This document shows, piece by piece, positions 15,233 through 23,354 of a DNA stretch of 64,000 bases; within the stretch, counting starts at the first letter, position 1; each line of letters begins with the position of its first letter. The stretch comes from Streptomyces sp. MH60 (GTDB taxonomy: Bacteria; Actinomycetota; Actinomycetes; Streptomycetales; Streptomycetaceae). A program made the position numbers and the translations under genes. Where the stretch lies: NCBI RefSeq assembly GCF_002939385.1, contig NZ_MULI01000003.1, positions 62,001 to 126,000 of the forward strand. Direction: 5' to 3'. Under the pieces are notes generated by a model that saw only the letters and a program-made list of their open reading frames with translations, ran no database searches and was not told the DNA's origin.

Positions 15233-16609
15233 GTGACTTCCGGTTCCCCCCACCAGCGCGGCAGCGCCCGTGAAGCCGCCCTCGCCCGGGCCGTCGAGGA
15301 CGGCCTGCTGGGCCCGCGGGCGCCCCTGGTCGGTCTCCTCGACGTCGACGGTGTGCTTGCCGCCGTCGAGGCGCTGAACGAGGCGTTCGAGGGACCGGCC
15401 GCGGTACAGCACACGTTCGCGGCGAAGGCGTGCGGGCTGGTGCCCGTGCTGCGGCTGCTCGCGGAGGCGGGCATGGGGTGCGAAGTGGCCTCACCCGGAG
15501 AACTGGAGCAGGCACTGGCGGCCGGGTTCACCTACGACCGGCTGGTCTTCGACAGCCCCGCCAAGACGGTCGAGGAGCTCGAGTTCGCCCTGGCCCACGG
15601 AATCGCGATCAACCTGGACAACTTCCAGGAGATGGCCCGCGTCGACGGCCTGCTGGCCGGCCGAGAGGCCTCCGGGCCCATCGGGCTGCGAGTGAACCCT
15701 CAGGTCGGCGCCGGTGCCATCGGTGCGATGAGTACGGCCACCGCGACCTCCAAGTTCGGCGTCGCACTGCGCGACGAGGGAGCCGTCGACGCGGTGATCG
15801 AGGCTTTCGCGCGCCGGCCGTGGCTCAACCGGCTGCACGCCCACGTGGGCTCCCAGGGCTGCCCGCTGCCGCTCATCGCCCAGGGGGTGCGGGCGGCGTA
15901 CGAACTGGCCGAGCGCATCAACACCGAACTGGACCGCGCCCAGATCACCGGACTCGACATCGGCGGTGGCCTGCCCGTCGACTTCGACAGCGATGACGAC
16001 CGCCCGACGTACGCGGACTACGTCGCCGAACTCCGCACCGCCGTACCCGGCCTCTTCGACGGCCGCTATGCCCTGATCACGGAGTTCGGCCGTTCCCTGC
16101 TCGCCAAGAGCGGCACCATCGGCTCGATCGTCGAATACACCAAGACGGCCGGCGGCCGGCGGATCGCGGTCACGCACGCCGGCGCCCAGGTGGCCACCCG
16201 CACGGTCTTCATGCCGGACGCCTGGCCGCTGCGCGTCGGGGTGTTCGACGCCACGGGCCGTCCCAAGCAGGGCCCGACCGAGGTCGTCGACGTCGCGGGC
16301 CCGTGCTGTTTCGCCGGCGACCTGACGGCGACCGGGCGCGAGCTGCCGGCCGTCGAGCCGGGCGACGTGGTGGCGCTGTACGACACCGGGGCGTACTACT
16401 TCTCCTCGCACTTCTCCTACAACTCCCTGCCACGGCCCGCCGTCTACGGCTATCGGACGGATTCCGGCGGACGGGTCGCCTTCGCCCTCGTGCGCGAGGC
16501 GCAGAGCGTGCGCGGCGTGGTCGAGGAGAGCGGACTCTCCCAGGCGGACGCCCTGGTGGCGCTGCGCGCCGGCGACGCCGCGGACGAGGCGAAGGAGACG
16601 GCGGAATGA
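15233..16609 (+). CDS. LysA-like PLP-dependent (type III fold) decarboxylase
   Basis: A 458-residue enzyme of the alanine-racemase-like TIM-barrel class. K65 in HTFAAKACG is the pyridoxal-phosphate lysine, HAHVGSQG is the barrel His motif, LDIGGGLP is the phosphate-binding glycine loop, and the C-terminal domain has GPCCFAGDL (C358/C359) and DTGAYYFSSHFSYNSLPRP, as in diaminopimelate decarboxylase. It is sequence-divergent from housekeeping LysA, so the substrate may be another basic or D-amino acid. GTG 15233 is preferred (GGAG ten bases upstream). A PucR regulator precedes it, which favours a catabolic role. Confidence 0.82.
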   Translation: MTSGSPHQRGSAREAALARAVEDGLLGPRAPLVGLLDVDGVLAAVEALNEAFEGPAAVQHTFAAKACGLVPVLRLLAEAGMGCEVASPGELEQALAAGFTYDRLVFDSPAKTVEELEFALAHGIAINLDNFQEMARVDGLLAGREASGPIGLRVNPQVGAGAIGAMSTATATSKFGVALRDEGAVDAVIEAFARRPWLNRLHAHVGSQGCPLPLIAQGVRAAYELAERINTELDRAQITGLDIGGGLPVDFDSDDDRPTYADYVAELRTAVPGLFDGRYALITEFGRSLLAKSGTIGSIVEYTKTAGGRRIAVTHAGAQVATRTVFMPDAWPLRVGVFDATGRPKQGPTEVVDVAGPCCFAGDLTATGRELPAVEPGDVVALYDTGAYYFSSHFSYNSLPRPAVYGYRTDSGGRVAFALVREAQSVRGVVEESGLSQADALVALRAGDAADEAKETAE

Positions 16610-16734
16610 CACGCGGGAGGGCACCCTCCGCCTCCGTCCCACCGCCCTGCCCACCCGCTGAGCGGGCGTAGGCGCGTGGTGCCTGCCGGTGGTGTCTACC
16701 CGGTTCCGGACCGGCCACCCGGTCTCATGGCCGT

Positions 16735-18687
16735 ATGACTCTCGATCGGCCGATGTACCGCGTCAAGCGGCGTCTGCTCGGCAAGCCGCTCACCACCGAA
16801 CGTGTCACCGAGGAGAAACTGAGCAACCGGACGGCCCTCGGGGTGCTCGCCTCCGACTGCATCAGTTCGTCCGCCTACGGCTCCGAGGAGATGCTCCGGG
16901 TCCTCGTGCCGGTCGCCGGAGCGGCCGCGTTCACGCTGGTCATGCCGGTGACCGGGGCGATTCTGCTGGTGTTGCTGCTGCTGACACTCTGCTACAGCGA
17001 TGTCGTCACGATCTACAGCCGGGCCGGCGGCTCCTATGTGGTGGCCCGGGAGAACTTCGGGCCGAACATCGCGCAAGTCGCCGCGGTGGCCCTGCTCGTC
17101 GACTACATCGTCACTGTCGCCGTCCAGGTGTCGGCCGGCACGAGCGCGCTGATCTCACTCGCCCATCTCGTCGGCAACGGCTGGACGGGGCTGGATCACC
17201 TCCAGTTGCCGGTCTCCGTGGCGGTGATCGTGCTGCTGGGGTTCGGGAATCTGCGCGGGGTGCGCGAGGCGGGCCGGATGTTCGCGCTGCCCGCCTACCT
17301 CTTCGTCGCCGCGATGGGCCTGGTCTTCGTCGTCGCGGCGGTGCGCGGACTGAGCGGCGGGCTGCCGCACGCCGACCTGAACGCTCCCGGCGTCGTGCCT
17401 CTGGGGACCCCGGGCGACGGCTGGCTCTACGGTGCGTCGCTCTTCATCGTGCTGCGTTCCTTCGCCAACGGCGGCTCCTCCCTCACCGGACTCGAAGCGA
17501 TCTCGAACGGCATCTCCGCCTTCCGCGAACCACAGGGCCGCAACGCCCGGCACACCCTCATCGCCATGAGCTGCGTGCTCGCCGTCCTGGTCCTGGGCGT
17601 CTCCACCCTCGCCCACTTCACCCACGCCGTCCCGTACACCGACGGGACCCCGACCGTCATCGCACAGGAGGCGAGGCTCGCCTTCGGGAACGGCACCGTG
17701 GGGACGATCGGTCTGGTCCTCGTCCAGCTGGCGACCGCGCTCGTCCTCTACACGGGTGCCAACACGCCCTTCACCGGGTTTCCGTACCTGGCCAGCTTCG
17801 TCGCACAGGACCGGTTCCTGCCGCGGGTGCTCACCCGGCGCGGGCACCGGCTGGCCTTCTCCAACGGCATCGTCACGCTCTCCGCGCTCTCGCTGGCCCT
17901 GCTGCTCGGCACGGGCGCCAACGTGGACAAGCTGGTGGCCCTCTACGCGATCGGCGTGTTCACCGCCTTCACCATGGCAGGGGCCGGTCTCACCGCCTAC
18001 CACCTGCGCAGGCGCGAGTCACAGCGCCGGGTGAAGATCGCGGTCAACGCGCTGGCGGCGGTCGTCTCCGCCGCCGTGGTGCTGATCTTCGCCGTCACGA
18101 AGTTCACCGAGGGCGCCTGGCTGGTCGTCGTGGTCTTCCCACTCGGGGTCTGGGTACTGATCCGGATCAACCGCGAGTACCGGCGCGAGGCCGCCGCCCT
18201 GGAGCGGCTGCCCGTGGGCGCGGACCGGCCGCGTACGCGCCGCCACCGGGTGTTCGTGCTGGTCGAGACGCTGGACCTGGCCACTCTGAAAGCCCTGCGG
18301 TACGCCCACGAGCTGCGGCCCGACAACGTCAGGGCGGTCCACTTCGCCATCGACGAGGCACACGCGCGCCGGCTGTCCGCTCGCTGGGCGTCCACGTCCG
18401 CGACCTCGGTCGAGTTGGAAGTGGTGGCGTGCCCCGACCGCCGCCTCCGTCACGCGATGCGGGAACTCGCCGTGAGAACCACGGACGACGGGGACACGTC
18501 CCTGACGGTGCTCGTGCCCCGGCGGATGTACGCCAACGCCCTCGGCAAACTCCTCCACCGGGGCACGGGGGAGAAGATGTCCAGAGCGCTGGAGCAACTG
18601 CCGCACGTGGCGGTCACGATCCTGCCGTTCAACGCGTCGCACGCCATGCAGGCCCTGGAACGGGACCAGCTGCCCGACGTGGACTGA
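16735..18687 (+). CDS. kimA: KimA-type APC-fold potassium importer
   Basis: A 650-residue APC-fold carrier with 12 membrane helices and a C-terminal cytoplasmic USP-like domain (about 490-650). It matches Bacillus KimA, a K+/H+ symporter, block by block: SDCISSSAYG, LLVDYIVTVAVQVSAGT, SLTGLEAISN and VALYAIGVFTAFT. The residues I would equate with KimA's ion and proton sites are kept: D41, Y48, D123, Y124, T127, T251, E254 and Y404. KimA is inhibited by c-di-AMP through its cytoplasmic domain, a nucleotide Streptomyces also makes. Many databases would call this only an amino-acid permease; I favour potassium, by analogy. Confidence 0.72.
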   Translation: MTLDRPMYRVKRRLLGKPLTTERVTEEKLSNRTALGVLASDCISSSAYGSEEMLRVLVPVAGAAAFTLVMPVTGAILLVLLLLTLCYSDVVTIYSRAGGSYVVARENFGPNIAQVAAVALLVDYIVTVAVQVSAGTSALISLAHLVGNGWTGLDHLQLPVSVAVIVLLGFGNLRGVREAGRMFALPAYLFVAAMGLVFVVAAVRGLSGGLPHADLNAPGVVPLGTPGDGWLYGASLFIVLRSFANGGSSLTGLEAISNGISAFREPQGRNARHTLIAMSCVLAVLVLGVSTLAHFTHAVPYTDGTPTVIAQEARLAFGNGTVGTIGLVLVQLATALVLYTGANTPFTGFPYLASFVAQDRFLPRVLTRRGHRLAFSNGIVTLSALSLALLLGTGANVDKLVALYAIGVFTAFTMAGAGLTAYHLRRRESQRRVKIAVNALAAVVSAAVVLIFAVTKFTEGAWLVVVVFPLGVWVLIRINREYRREAAALERLPVGADRPRTRRHRVFVLVETLDLATLKALRYAHELRPDNVRAVHFAIDEAHARRLSARWASTSATSVELEVVACPDRRLRHAMRELAVRTTDDGDTSLTVLVPRRMYANALGKLLHRGTGEKMSRALEQLPHVAVTILPFNASHAMQALERDQLPDVD

Positions 18688-18692
18688 TCTTG

Positions 18693-18730
18693 TCGCTCAG
18701 TCGCTCAGTCGCTCAGTCGCTCAGTCGCTC
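18693..18730. repeat. 8-bp tandem repeat TCGCTCAG, four copies plus a partial
   Basis: Four perfect head-to-tail copies at 18693-18724 and six bases of a fifth. The array starts six bases after the kimA stop and runs through the cydB stop codon (TCA at 18721-18723). Gain or loss of one unit would shift the last codons of CydB, so it may be a slippage site. The array is also the only sequence between the two convergent genes. Confidence 0.9.
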
Positions 18731-19758
18731 GACGCCTCGGAAGAGGGGGAGGAGCCGGGCCCGGCGGCAGGTGCGCGCCGCTGGAACGTGGCGTACAGCA
18801 GCCACAGCGAGGGGACGAGCAGGAGGGCTCCCACGGCCAGTACCACCAGGCAGGCCGCCAGGACCGCACCGTCCGAAGCGGCCTGCTCGACCGTCGTCCC
18901 GCCGACCAGCATCGCCGGGTACTGCGCCGCGCCCCACGCCCAAATGATCGCGGCGACCGCCAGCGCCGAGACGGGACGGGCCGGCACGAAGCGGTTGCGG
19001 TGCAGCAGGGCGAGGCCGAGGAGACCGGCCACGACGCTCACGACGACCAGCGGCAGCGCCCGGTGGGTCAGCCCGTGGAAGAGCACGGGGGCGTCGGCGT
19101 GCAGTACGGCGATACCGGCGCCCGCGACGGCACCGCTGACCAGGCCGCTGATGACGGCGCGACGGGCGAAGGCCGAGGCGAGCGCCCGCTCGCCGGCGCG
19201 GGCGGCGTCGGCACACAGGTACACCGCGGCGAGATGGGCGCAGGTGGTGACCGCGAGGACGCCGCCGAGGGCAGACGTCGGATTGAGCCAGCTGGTGATC
19301 ACGTTGCCGGCGGCGAGTCCCGGCGGGACCCGTCCGGAGGCGACCGCCCCCGCGACGGCGCCGAGGAAGAACGGCGTGATCAGCGAGGACAGAGCGAAGC
19401 AGGCCCCGAACAGCCGCTGCTGCCACAGTTCGGTGCTCGCTTTGCGGAAAGCGAAGGCGGCCCCGCGCGCGATGATGCCCAGGGCAGCGAGCGTCAGCGG
19501 CAGGTAGAGCGTGGACATGACGGCGGCGAACACGGGGGAGAAGGCCGACCACAGCAGCACGATCACGAAGATGAGCCATACGTGGTTGGCCTCCCAGATG
19601 GGGCCGATGCTGTGCTCGATCAGGCGCCGCTGGGGCAGTCCGCGCCGGGAACCACCGGCGAGCAGGTCCCACACGCCGGCCCCGAAGTCCGCCCCGCCGA
19701 ACAGGGCGTAGCAGGTGAGGCCCACCCACATGACAGCAAGAGCCGTGTCTGCGAGCAC
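18721..19758 (-). CDS. cydB: Cytochrome bd ubiquinol oxidase subunit II
   Basis: A 345-residue integral membrane subunit of the high-affinity cytochrome bd quinol oxidase; it pairs with CydA and helps the terminal oxidase work at low oxygen. Typical features are the N-terminal GGADFGAGVWDLLAGG, IEHSIGPIWEANHVWLIFVIVLLW, and NPTSALGGVLAV. The start is GTG 19758, with GGAGGTGA directly upstream; the frame is open much further without membrane or family character. The gene follows cydA by 121 bases. Its C-terminal SSPSSEASSD tail is encoded partly by the tandem repeat. Confidence 0.95.
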   Translation of the reverse strand: MLADTALAVMWVGLTCYALFGGADFGAGVWDLLAGGSRRGLPQRRLIEHSIGPIWEANHVWLIFVIVLLWSAFSPVFAAVMSTLYLPLTLAALGIIARGAAFAFRKASTELWQQRLFGACFALSSLITPFFLGAVAGAVASGRVPPGLAAGNVITSWLNPTSALGGVLAVTTCAHLAAVYLCADAARAGERALASAFARRAVISGLVSGAVAGAGIAVLHADAPVLFHGLTHRALPLVVVSVVAGLLGLALLHRNRFVPARPVSALAVAAIIWAWGAAQYPAMLVGGTTVEQAASDGAVLAACLVVLAVGALLLVPSLWLLYATFQRRAPAAGPGSSPSSEASSD

Positions 19759-19879
19759 GGTCACCTCCGGTGCTGGCCGACTGGGCGGCGCGAGAAGGGG
19801 TTCGGGTGGTGGAAGCAGCGGGCGGGGGAGTGCTCGGGGCGCGGCGGGCGGTGCGGAGCGCCGGGAGGCCGGGGACCGG

Positions 19880-21304
19880 TCATACGACGGGGTAGCTCTC
19901 GACGTCCTGTTCCTGCGGTGCCAGGGGCACGGCGGTGCCCTTGGCGAGGCGGCGGAGCACATAGACGGTCGCGACGGTCATGCCGGCATAGACGATCAGC
20001 ACCAGCCACAGTCCGGTCATGAGCCCCGGCGCCGGGTTGACGGCATCACGCACGCTCATGACTCCCCAGACGATCCAGGGCTGCCGCCCGAGTTCGGTGA
20101 CGCACCAGCCGCTCTCCAGCGCGATCACCGAGGCCGGACCGCCGATCGCGGCCAGTGTCAGGAACAGCCGGGACCCGCGCTGGTCGAGCAGCTCACCCCG
20201 GGACCGGCGTCCGCGCCACCAGGAGAGCAACAGCCAGGCTCCGAGGGCCAGGAGGAACAATCCGATCCCCACCATGACGTCGAACGCCCAGTGCACGCCC
20301 GTCACCGCCGGCCACTGGTCGCGGGGTACCTTGTCCAGGCCCTGGACGACGGTCTCCGGCGAGTAGCCGACCAGCAGGGAAAGGCCGTTGGGGATCTCCA
20401 GCCCGTAGCGCAGGGCGTCGTCACGCGCGATGCCGCCGAGGGTCAGCGGCACGTGCGAACCGGTGGTGAACACCCCCTCGATCGCCGCCAGTTTCGCCGG
20501 CTGGAACTCCGCCAGGAACCGCGCGGCCCAGTCCCCCACGACGAGCTGGAAGGGCGTCACCACCGCTCCCAGCGTGAAAGGGATGTAGAACCCCGCCTTG
20601 TGGTAGGCGTCCCGGCGGCCCCGCAGCAGGGCGACCGCGTAGACCGCGGCCGTCAGGAAGGACGCCACGATGAACGCGGCGAGGATCATGTGCACGGTCT
20701 GCGGCGGGCTCGCGGGATTGAGCATCGCGGCCCAGGGGTCCACGTCGACGACCTTCCCCTTGCGCAGCACGAAGCCACGGGGCTGGTTCATCCAGGCGTT
20801 GGCGCAGACCACGAAGAACGCGGAGGCGACACCCGCCACCACGATCGGCAGCCCGGTGAGCAGGTGCCGCCGGGGCGGGAGGCGGTCCCAGGCGTAGAGG
20901 TAGATGCCCAGAAAGATCGCCTCGATGAAGAAGGCGATGCCCTCCAGGGCGAAAGGCAGCCCGACGACCTGCCCGAACGTCCCCATCAGGCCCGGCCACA
21001 GCAGCCCCATCTCGAAGCTGAGGATCGTGCCGGACACCGCGCCCACGGCGAAGAGCACGCCCATCGCACGAGCCCACCTGCGCGCCAGGAGCCGGTGGGC
21101 GGGGTTTCCGGTACGGATGCCGTACCACTCGGCGATCAGCGTGAGCGCGGGCAGGCCCACACCGAGACACGCGACGACGATGTGCCAGGCGAGGGAGAAC
21201 CCCATCTGCGCCCGGGCCGCGGCGAGGTCGCCCTCGGAGACCTTGTCCACGGCCAGTACGGCGGCCTGCCACGGCGTCGCGGCCAGATGATGCATGACGG
21301 CCAC
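19880..21304 (-). CDS. cydA: Cytochrome bd ubiquinol oxidase subunit I
   Basis: A 474-residue heme-bearing subunit. QMGFSLAWHIVVACLGVG carries the N-terminal heme-ligand His, PQTVHMILAAFIVASFL the heme b558 His, and GWCVTELGRQPWIVWGVM the quinol and heme region. The Q-loop is of the short form usual in actinobacteria. GTG 21304 is preferred because GGGAG lies six bases before it, although an ATG at 21340 is in frame. With cydB it forms the oxidase. The ABC pair cydCD needed for assembly is not next to it here. CTACC/GGTAG arms at 21359-21375 upstream may be a weak regulatory repeat. Confidence 0.95.
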   Translation of the reverse strand: MAVMHHLAATPWQAAVLAVDKVSEGDLAAARAQMGFSLAWHIVVACLGVGLPALTLIAEWYGIRTGNPAHRLLARRWARAMGVLFAVGAVSGTILSFEMGLLWPGLMGTFGQVVGLPFALEGIAFFIEAIFLGIYLYAWDRLPPRRHLLTGLPIVVAGVASAFFVVCANAWMNQPRGFVLRKGKVVDVDPWAAMLNPASPPQTVHMILAAFIVASFLTAAVYAVALLRGRRDAYHKAGFYIPFTLGAVVTPFQLVVGDWAARFLAEFQPAKLAAIEGVFTTGSHVPLTLGGIARDDALRYGLEIPNGLSLLVGYSPETVVQGLDKVPRDQWPAVTGVHWAFDVMVGIGLFLLALGAWLLLSWWRGRRSRGELLDQRGSRLFLTLAAIGGPASVIALESGWCVTELGRQPWIVWGVMSVRDAVNPAPGLMTGLWLVLIVYAGMTVATVYVLRRLAKGTAVPLAPQEQDVESYPVV

Positions 21305-21435
21305 GCCAGCCTCCCAACGGTGAGCCATCCCCGGAGACATACCGTAATGCCCCGGTTTCTACCCCTTGAAGGTAGCGGCACGGAGGCGCCGAACCGTCGG
21401 CGCCACGCCTCGCCCGGACGGCCGGAAGCCGCGGG

Positions 21436-21879
21436 TCAGCCCAGCGAGTCGCCGGCCCTGGGCCGGCGCGGCAGGCGGGCGTGGACGGTCTTGCCCCGTC
21501 CGGGGACCGTGGTGACGCCGATCCTGCTGGTGAGGCGGCGGACCATGGGCCATCCGAACCCGCCGGTGCCCCCGTCGAGGTCGGGGGTCCGTTCCCGTGG
21601 GGGCGCGGGGTCGGGATCGCTGACGGCGGCGTTGAGCGCGTCGGCGGTCGCCGTGAGTTCGAGCGTGTACCGGCCGCCGCCATGACGCAGGGCGTTGGTG
21701 GTGAGCTCGGAGACCACGAGGACGAGAGTCTCCACCGTCTCGGCGGCCGGGGCCGGGTCCAGTCCGTCGACGAAGGCACGAGTGACGTCACGAGCGTGAG
21801 CGATGCCGCAAGGGCTGTCACCTTCGGTACGGACCGGAAACCCGGGGGTGAAGGTACGTGTGGTGTCGGTGTCGGTCAT
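21436..21879 (-). CDS. Anti-sigma-like ATP-binding protein (HATPase_c_2, RsbW-type)
   Basis: A 147-residue GHKL ATPase of the RsbW/anti-sigma regulatory type. The N-box is LVLVVSELTTNALRHGGGRY, and the late G box reads GGTGGFGWPMVRRLTSRIGV. The expected DxGxG loop is degraded to SDPDPAPP, a common state in Streptomyces paralogs. Such proteins phosphorylate an anti-anti-sigma STAS protein or bind a sigma factor. It sits between cydA and a cluster of other stress-signalling genes, which suggests the same signalling sphere. The partner is unknown. Confidence 0.82.
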   Translation of the reverse strand: MTDTDTTRTFTPGFPVRTEGDSPCGIAHARDVTRAFVDGLDPAPAAETVETLVLVVSELTTNALRHGGGRYTLELTATADALNAAVSDPDPAPPRERTPDLDGGTGGFGWPMVRRLTSRIGVTTVPGRGKTVHARLPRRPRAGDSLG

Positions 21880-22103
21880 GCACTACCACCCGGTCCTGAT
21901 CGGTTGTGCCGGCAGGCCCAGCGTGTGCCCGCCCGACGGCATTTCAACCCGTAACGCCCTCTTGCGGCGTATGCGCATCATGCTTTTCCGCGGCCGACGA
22001 GGGACATCTCCCCGGCGGCATTGGATGGTTGACCCCTGGAACCGGCTACGCCTTCAGTCGGGCACAGGCTTCCGCGTTCGCGTTCACGGATTCCGTCCTG
22101 AAG

Positions 22104-22131
22104 CGCCTCATCGCCTCATCGCCTCATCGCC
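22104..22131. repeat. 8-bp tandem repeat CGCCTCAT, three copies plus a partial
   Basis: Three perfect copies at 22104-22127 followed by CGCC. As with the array at 18693, it spans a stop codon (TCA at 22124-22126, the end of the DUF3662 gene). The remainder of the 244-base gap 21880-22123 shows no gene or clear motif. Confidence 0.85.
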
Positions 22132-22522
22132 TTTTCGCCGGAGCAATACGGCTGTGCACGCGAAACCGGTCGGTACGGTCGTCCGGCGCGGGGCACAGGC
22201 GAACCGTGACGGGGCCGGCGAAGGTGTACCCCCGCTCGGCCGCATGGCGGCGGACGTGGGCGGCGAGCGCGGGCGCCACGGGCACCGGGCTGTCCGAGAT
22301 CAGGCGGTGGGTCTGCGGAAGCAGTTCGATGACGTAGGCGTTGGGTGCCACGACGCGCTGCCGACCGACGATCAGGGCGTTCTCGTCGCACTGCCGCAAT
22401 AACGTCGTCAGGGCCTCGCCGTGCGGCTGCCGAGCCGGTGACAGGCGGCCCCACACGTTCCTTACCCACTGCTCCATGGAGCGTTCGCTTTCGAGGAATC
22501 CCATCGGGGGCGCCTGCCCCAT
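22124..22522 (-). CDS. Stand-alone DUF3662 (FhaA N-terminal domain) protein
   Basis: About 132 residues. The core LTTLLRQCDENALIVGRQRVVAPNAYVIEL, then HVRRHAAERGYTFAGPVTVRL, is the DUF3662 domain found at the N-terminus of FhaA, where it precedes an FHA domain and acts in Ser/Thr-kinase signalling at the cell wall. Here the protein stops right after the domain, with a basic tail, so the FHA module is missing. The start is uncertain (ATG 22522 with AGGA, or ATG 22504). The gene does not neighbour the usual fhaA-pknAB locus, so it is a separate paralog. The 215 bases upstream (22523-22737) hold nothing I can identify. Confidence 0.75.
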   Translation of the reverse strand: MGQAPPMGFLESERSMEQWVRNVWGRLSPARQPHGEALTTLLRQCDENALIVGRQRVVAPNAYVIELLPQTHRLISDSPVPVAPALAAHVRRHAAERGYTFAGPVTVRLCPAPDDRTDRFRVHSRIAPAKRR

Positions 22523-22737
22523 CACGTCCTGAGCAGGCTCACCCGTACGGGCGCATCTCCGGCGGCACGGCAGCGCCGCGCTTTCCGTGCGGAGCACCGC
22601 CGGAACGGCCGGTCCGTCACCGAAGTGAGCGATATGGCACACAGTCGCGGCAGAACTCGCTTCGAGCGGGTAGACGGGGTCAGGACAGGGGGTGCCGGGT
22701 ATGAGGGGAGAGGACCTGAGATGCTGCGAGCGCTGGG

Positions 22738-23220
22738 TCAGGCCGTGCGGCTGTCGGAGTCCGTCACGTCATCGTGCATCTGCGCTGCCGCGCTGTCGCA
22801 GAACGCCTCCAGCCCTTCCAGCAGGGCCACTCGCTTGGCGGCGGGCATGTCCGCGAGTACCTTCCGCAGTTCCTTCTCCCTTCGGGTGCGCAGGTCGGCG
22901 AGGAAGGCGCGGCCTCGGCTGCTGAGGTGCAGCCGCACCTCACGCCTGTCCTCCGGACGCGTCACCCGCTCGACGAATCCGGCCGCGTGCAGGCGGTCGC
23001 ACAGTCGGCTGGTGGACGGTGGCGTGGAGGCGAGGGACTCGGCAAGAGTGCGCAGGTTGATGCCGTCGTGGTGCTCGAGGATGTGCAGCACGCGCAGCTG
23101 GGAAGCGGACGTGGGCGCCGTGGAGGCCCGGCCCCACACGACTTCCAGCAGCTCGACGGCCGTCGTGGTCACACGCGCGACCTCGTCGGGCTCCGGGCGG
23201 CGGAAGGCAGTCACGATCAC
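22738..23220 (-). CDS. MarR family transcriptional regulator
   Basis: A 160-residue winged-helix regulator: SQLRVLHILEHHDGINLRTLAESLASTPPSTSRLCDRLHAAGFVERV is the DNA-binding core with the PSTSRLCDRL recognition helix, followed by the wing RPEDRREVRLHLSSRG. C-terminal helices complete the dimer. The gene is divergent from the SpoIIE phosphatase gene at 23355 with a gap of about 134 bases. In Streptomyces, this subtype often accompanies SpoIIE/STAS signalling genes, so it may control that neighbour. The ribosome site before GTG 23220 is weak. Confidence 0.87.
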   Translation of the reverse strand: MIVTAFRRPEPDEVARVTTTAVELLEVVWGRASTAPTSASQLRVLHILEHHDGINLRTLAESLASTPPSTSRLCDRLHAAGFVERVTRPEDRREVRLHLSSRGRAFLADLRTRREKELRKVLADMPAAKRVALLEGLEAFCDSAAAQMHDDVTDSDSRTA

Positions 23221-23354
23221 ACTCTCGCAGGCGCTGGGGTGCCTGCCAGCGTACTAGGCGCGCTCGCCGAGCGCAGACGGTCCGGGGCGACCGATGCCAC
23301 TCCGTGAGCGAGACGTGTTTCGTTGTAGGACGAAAGATAGGTGTTTATCCCATC

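Noticed and set aside
16735-18687. Generic amino-acid permease
   Set aside because: Motif-by-motif agreement with KimA, including the presumed ion-site residues and the C-terminal USP-like domain, makes potassium the better guess, although transport was not shown.
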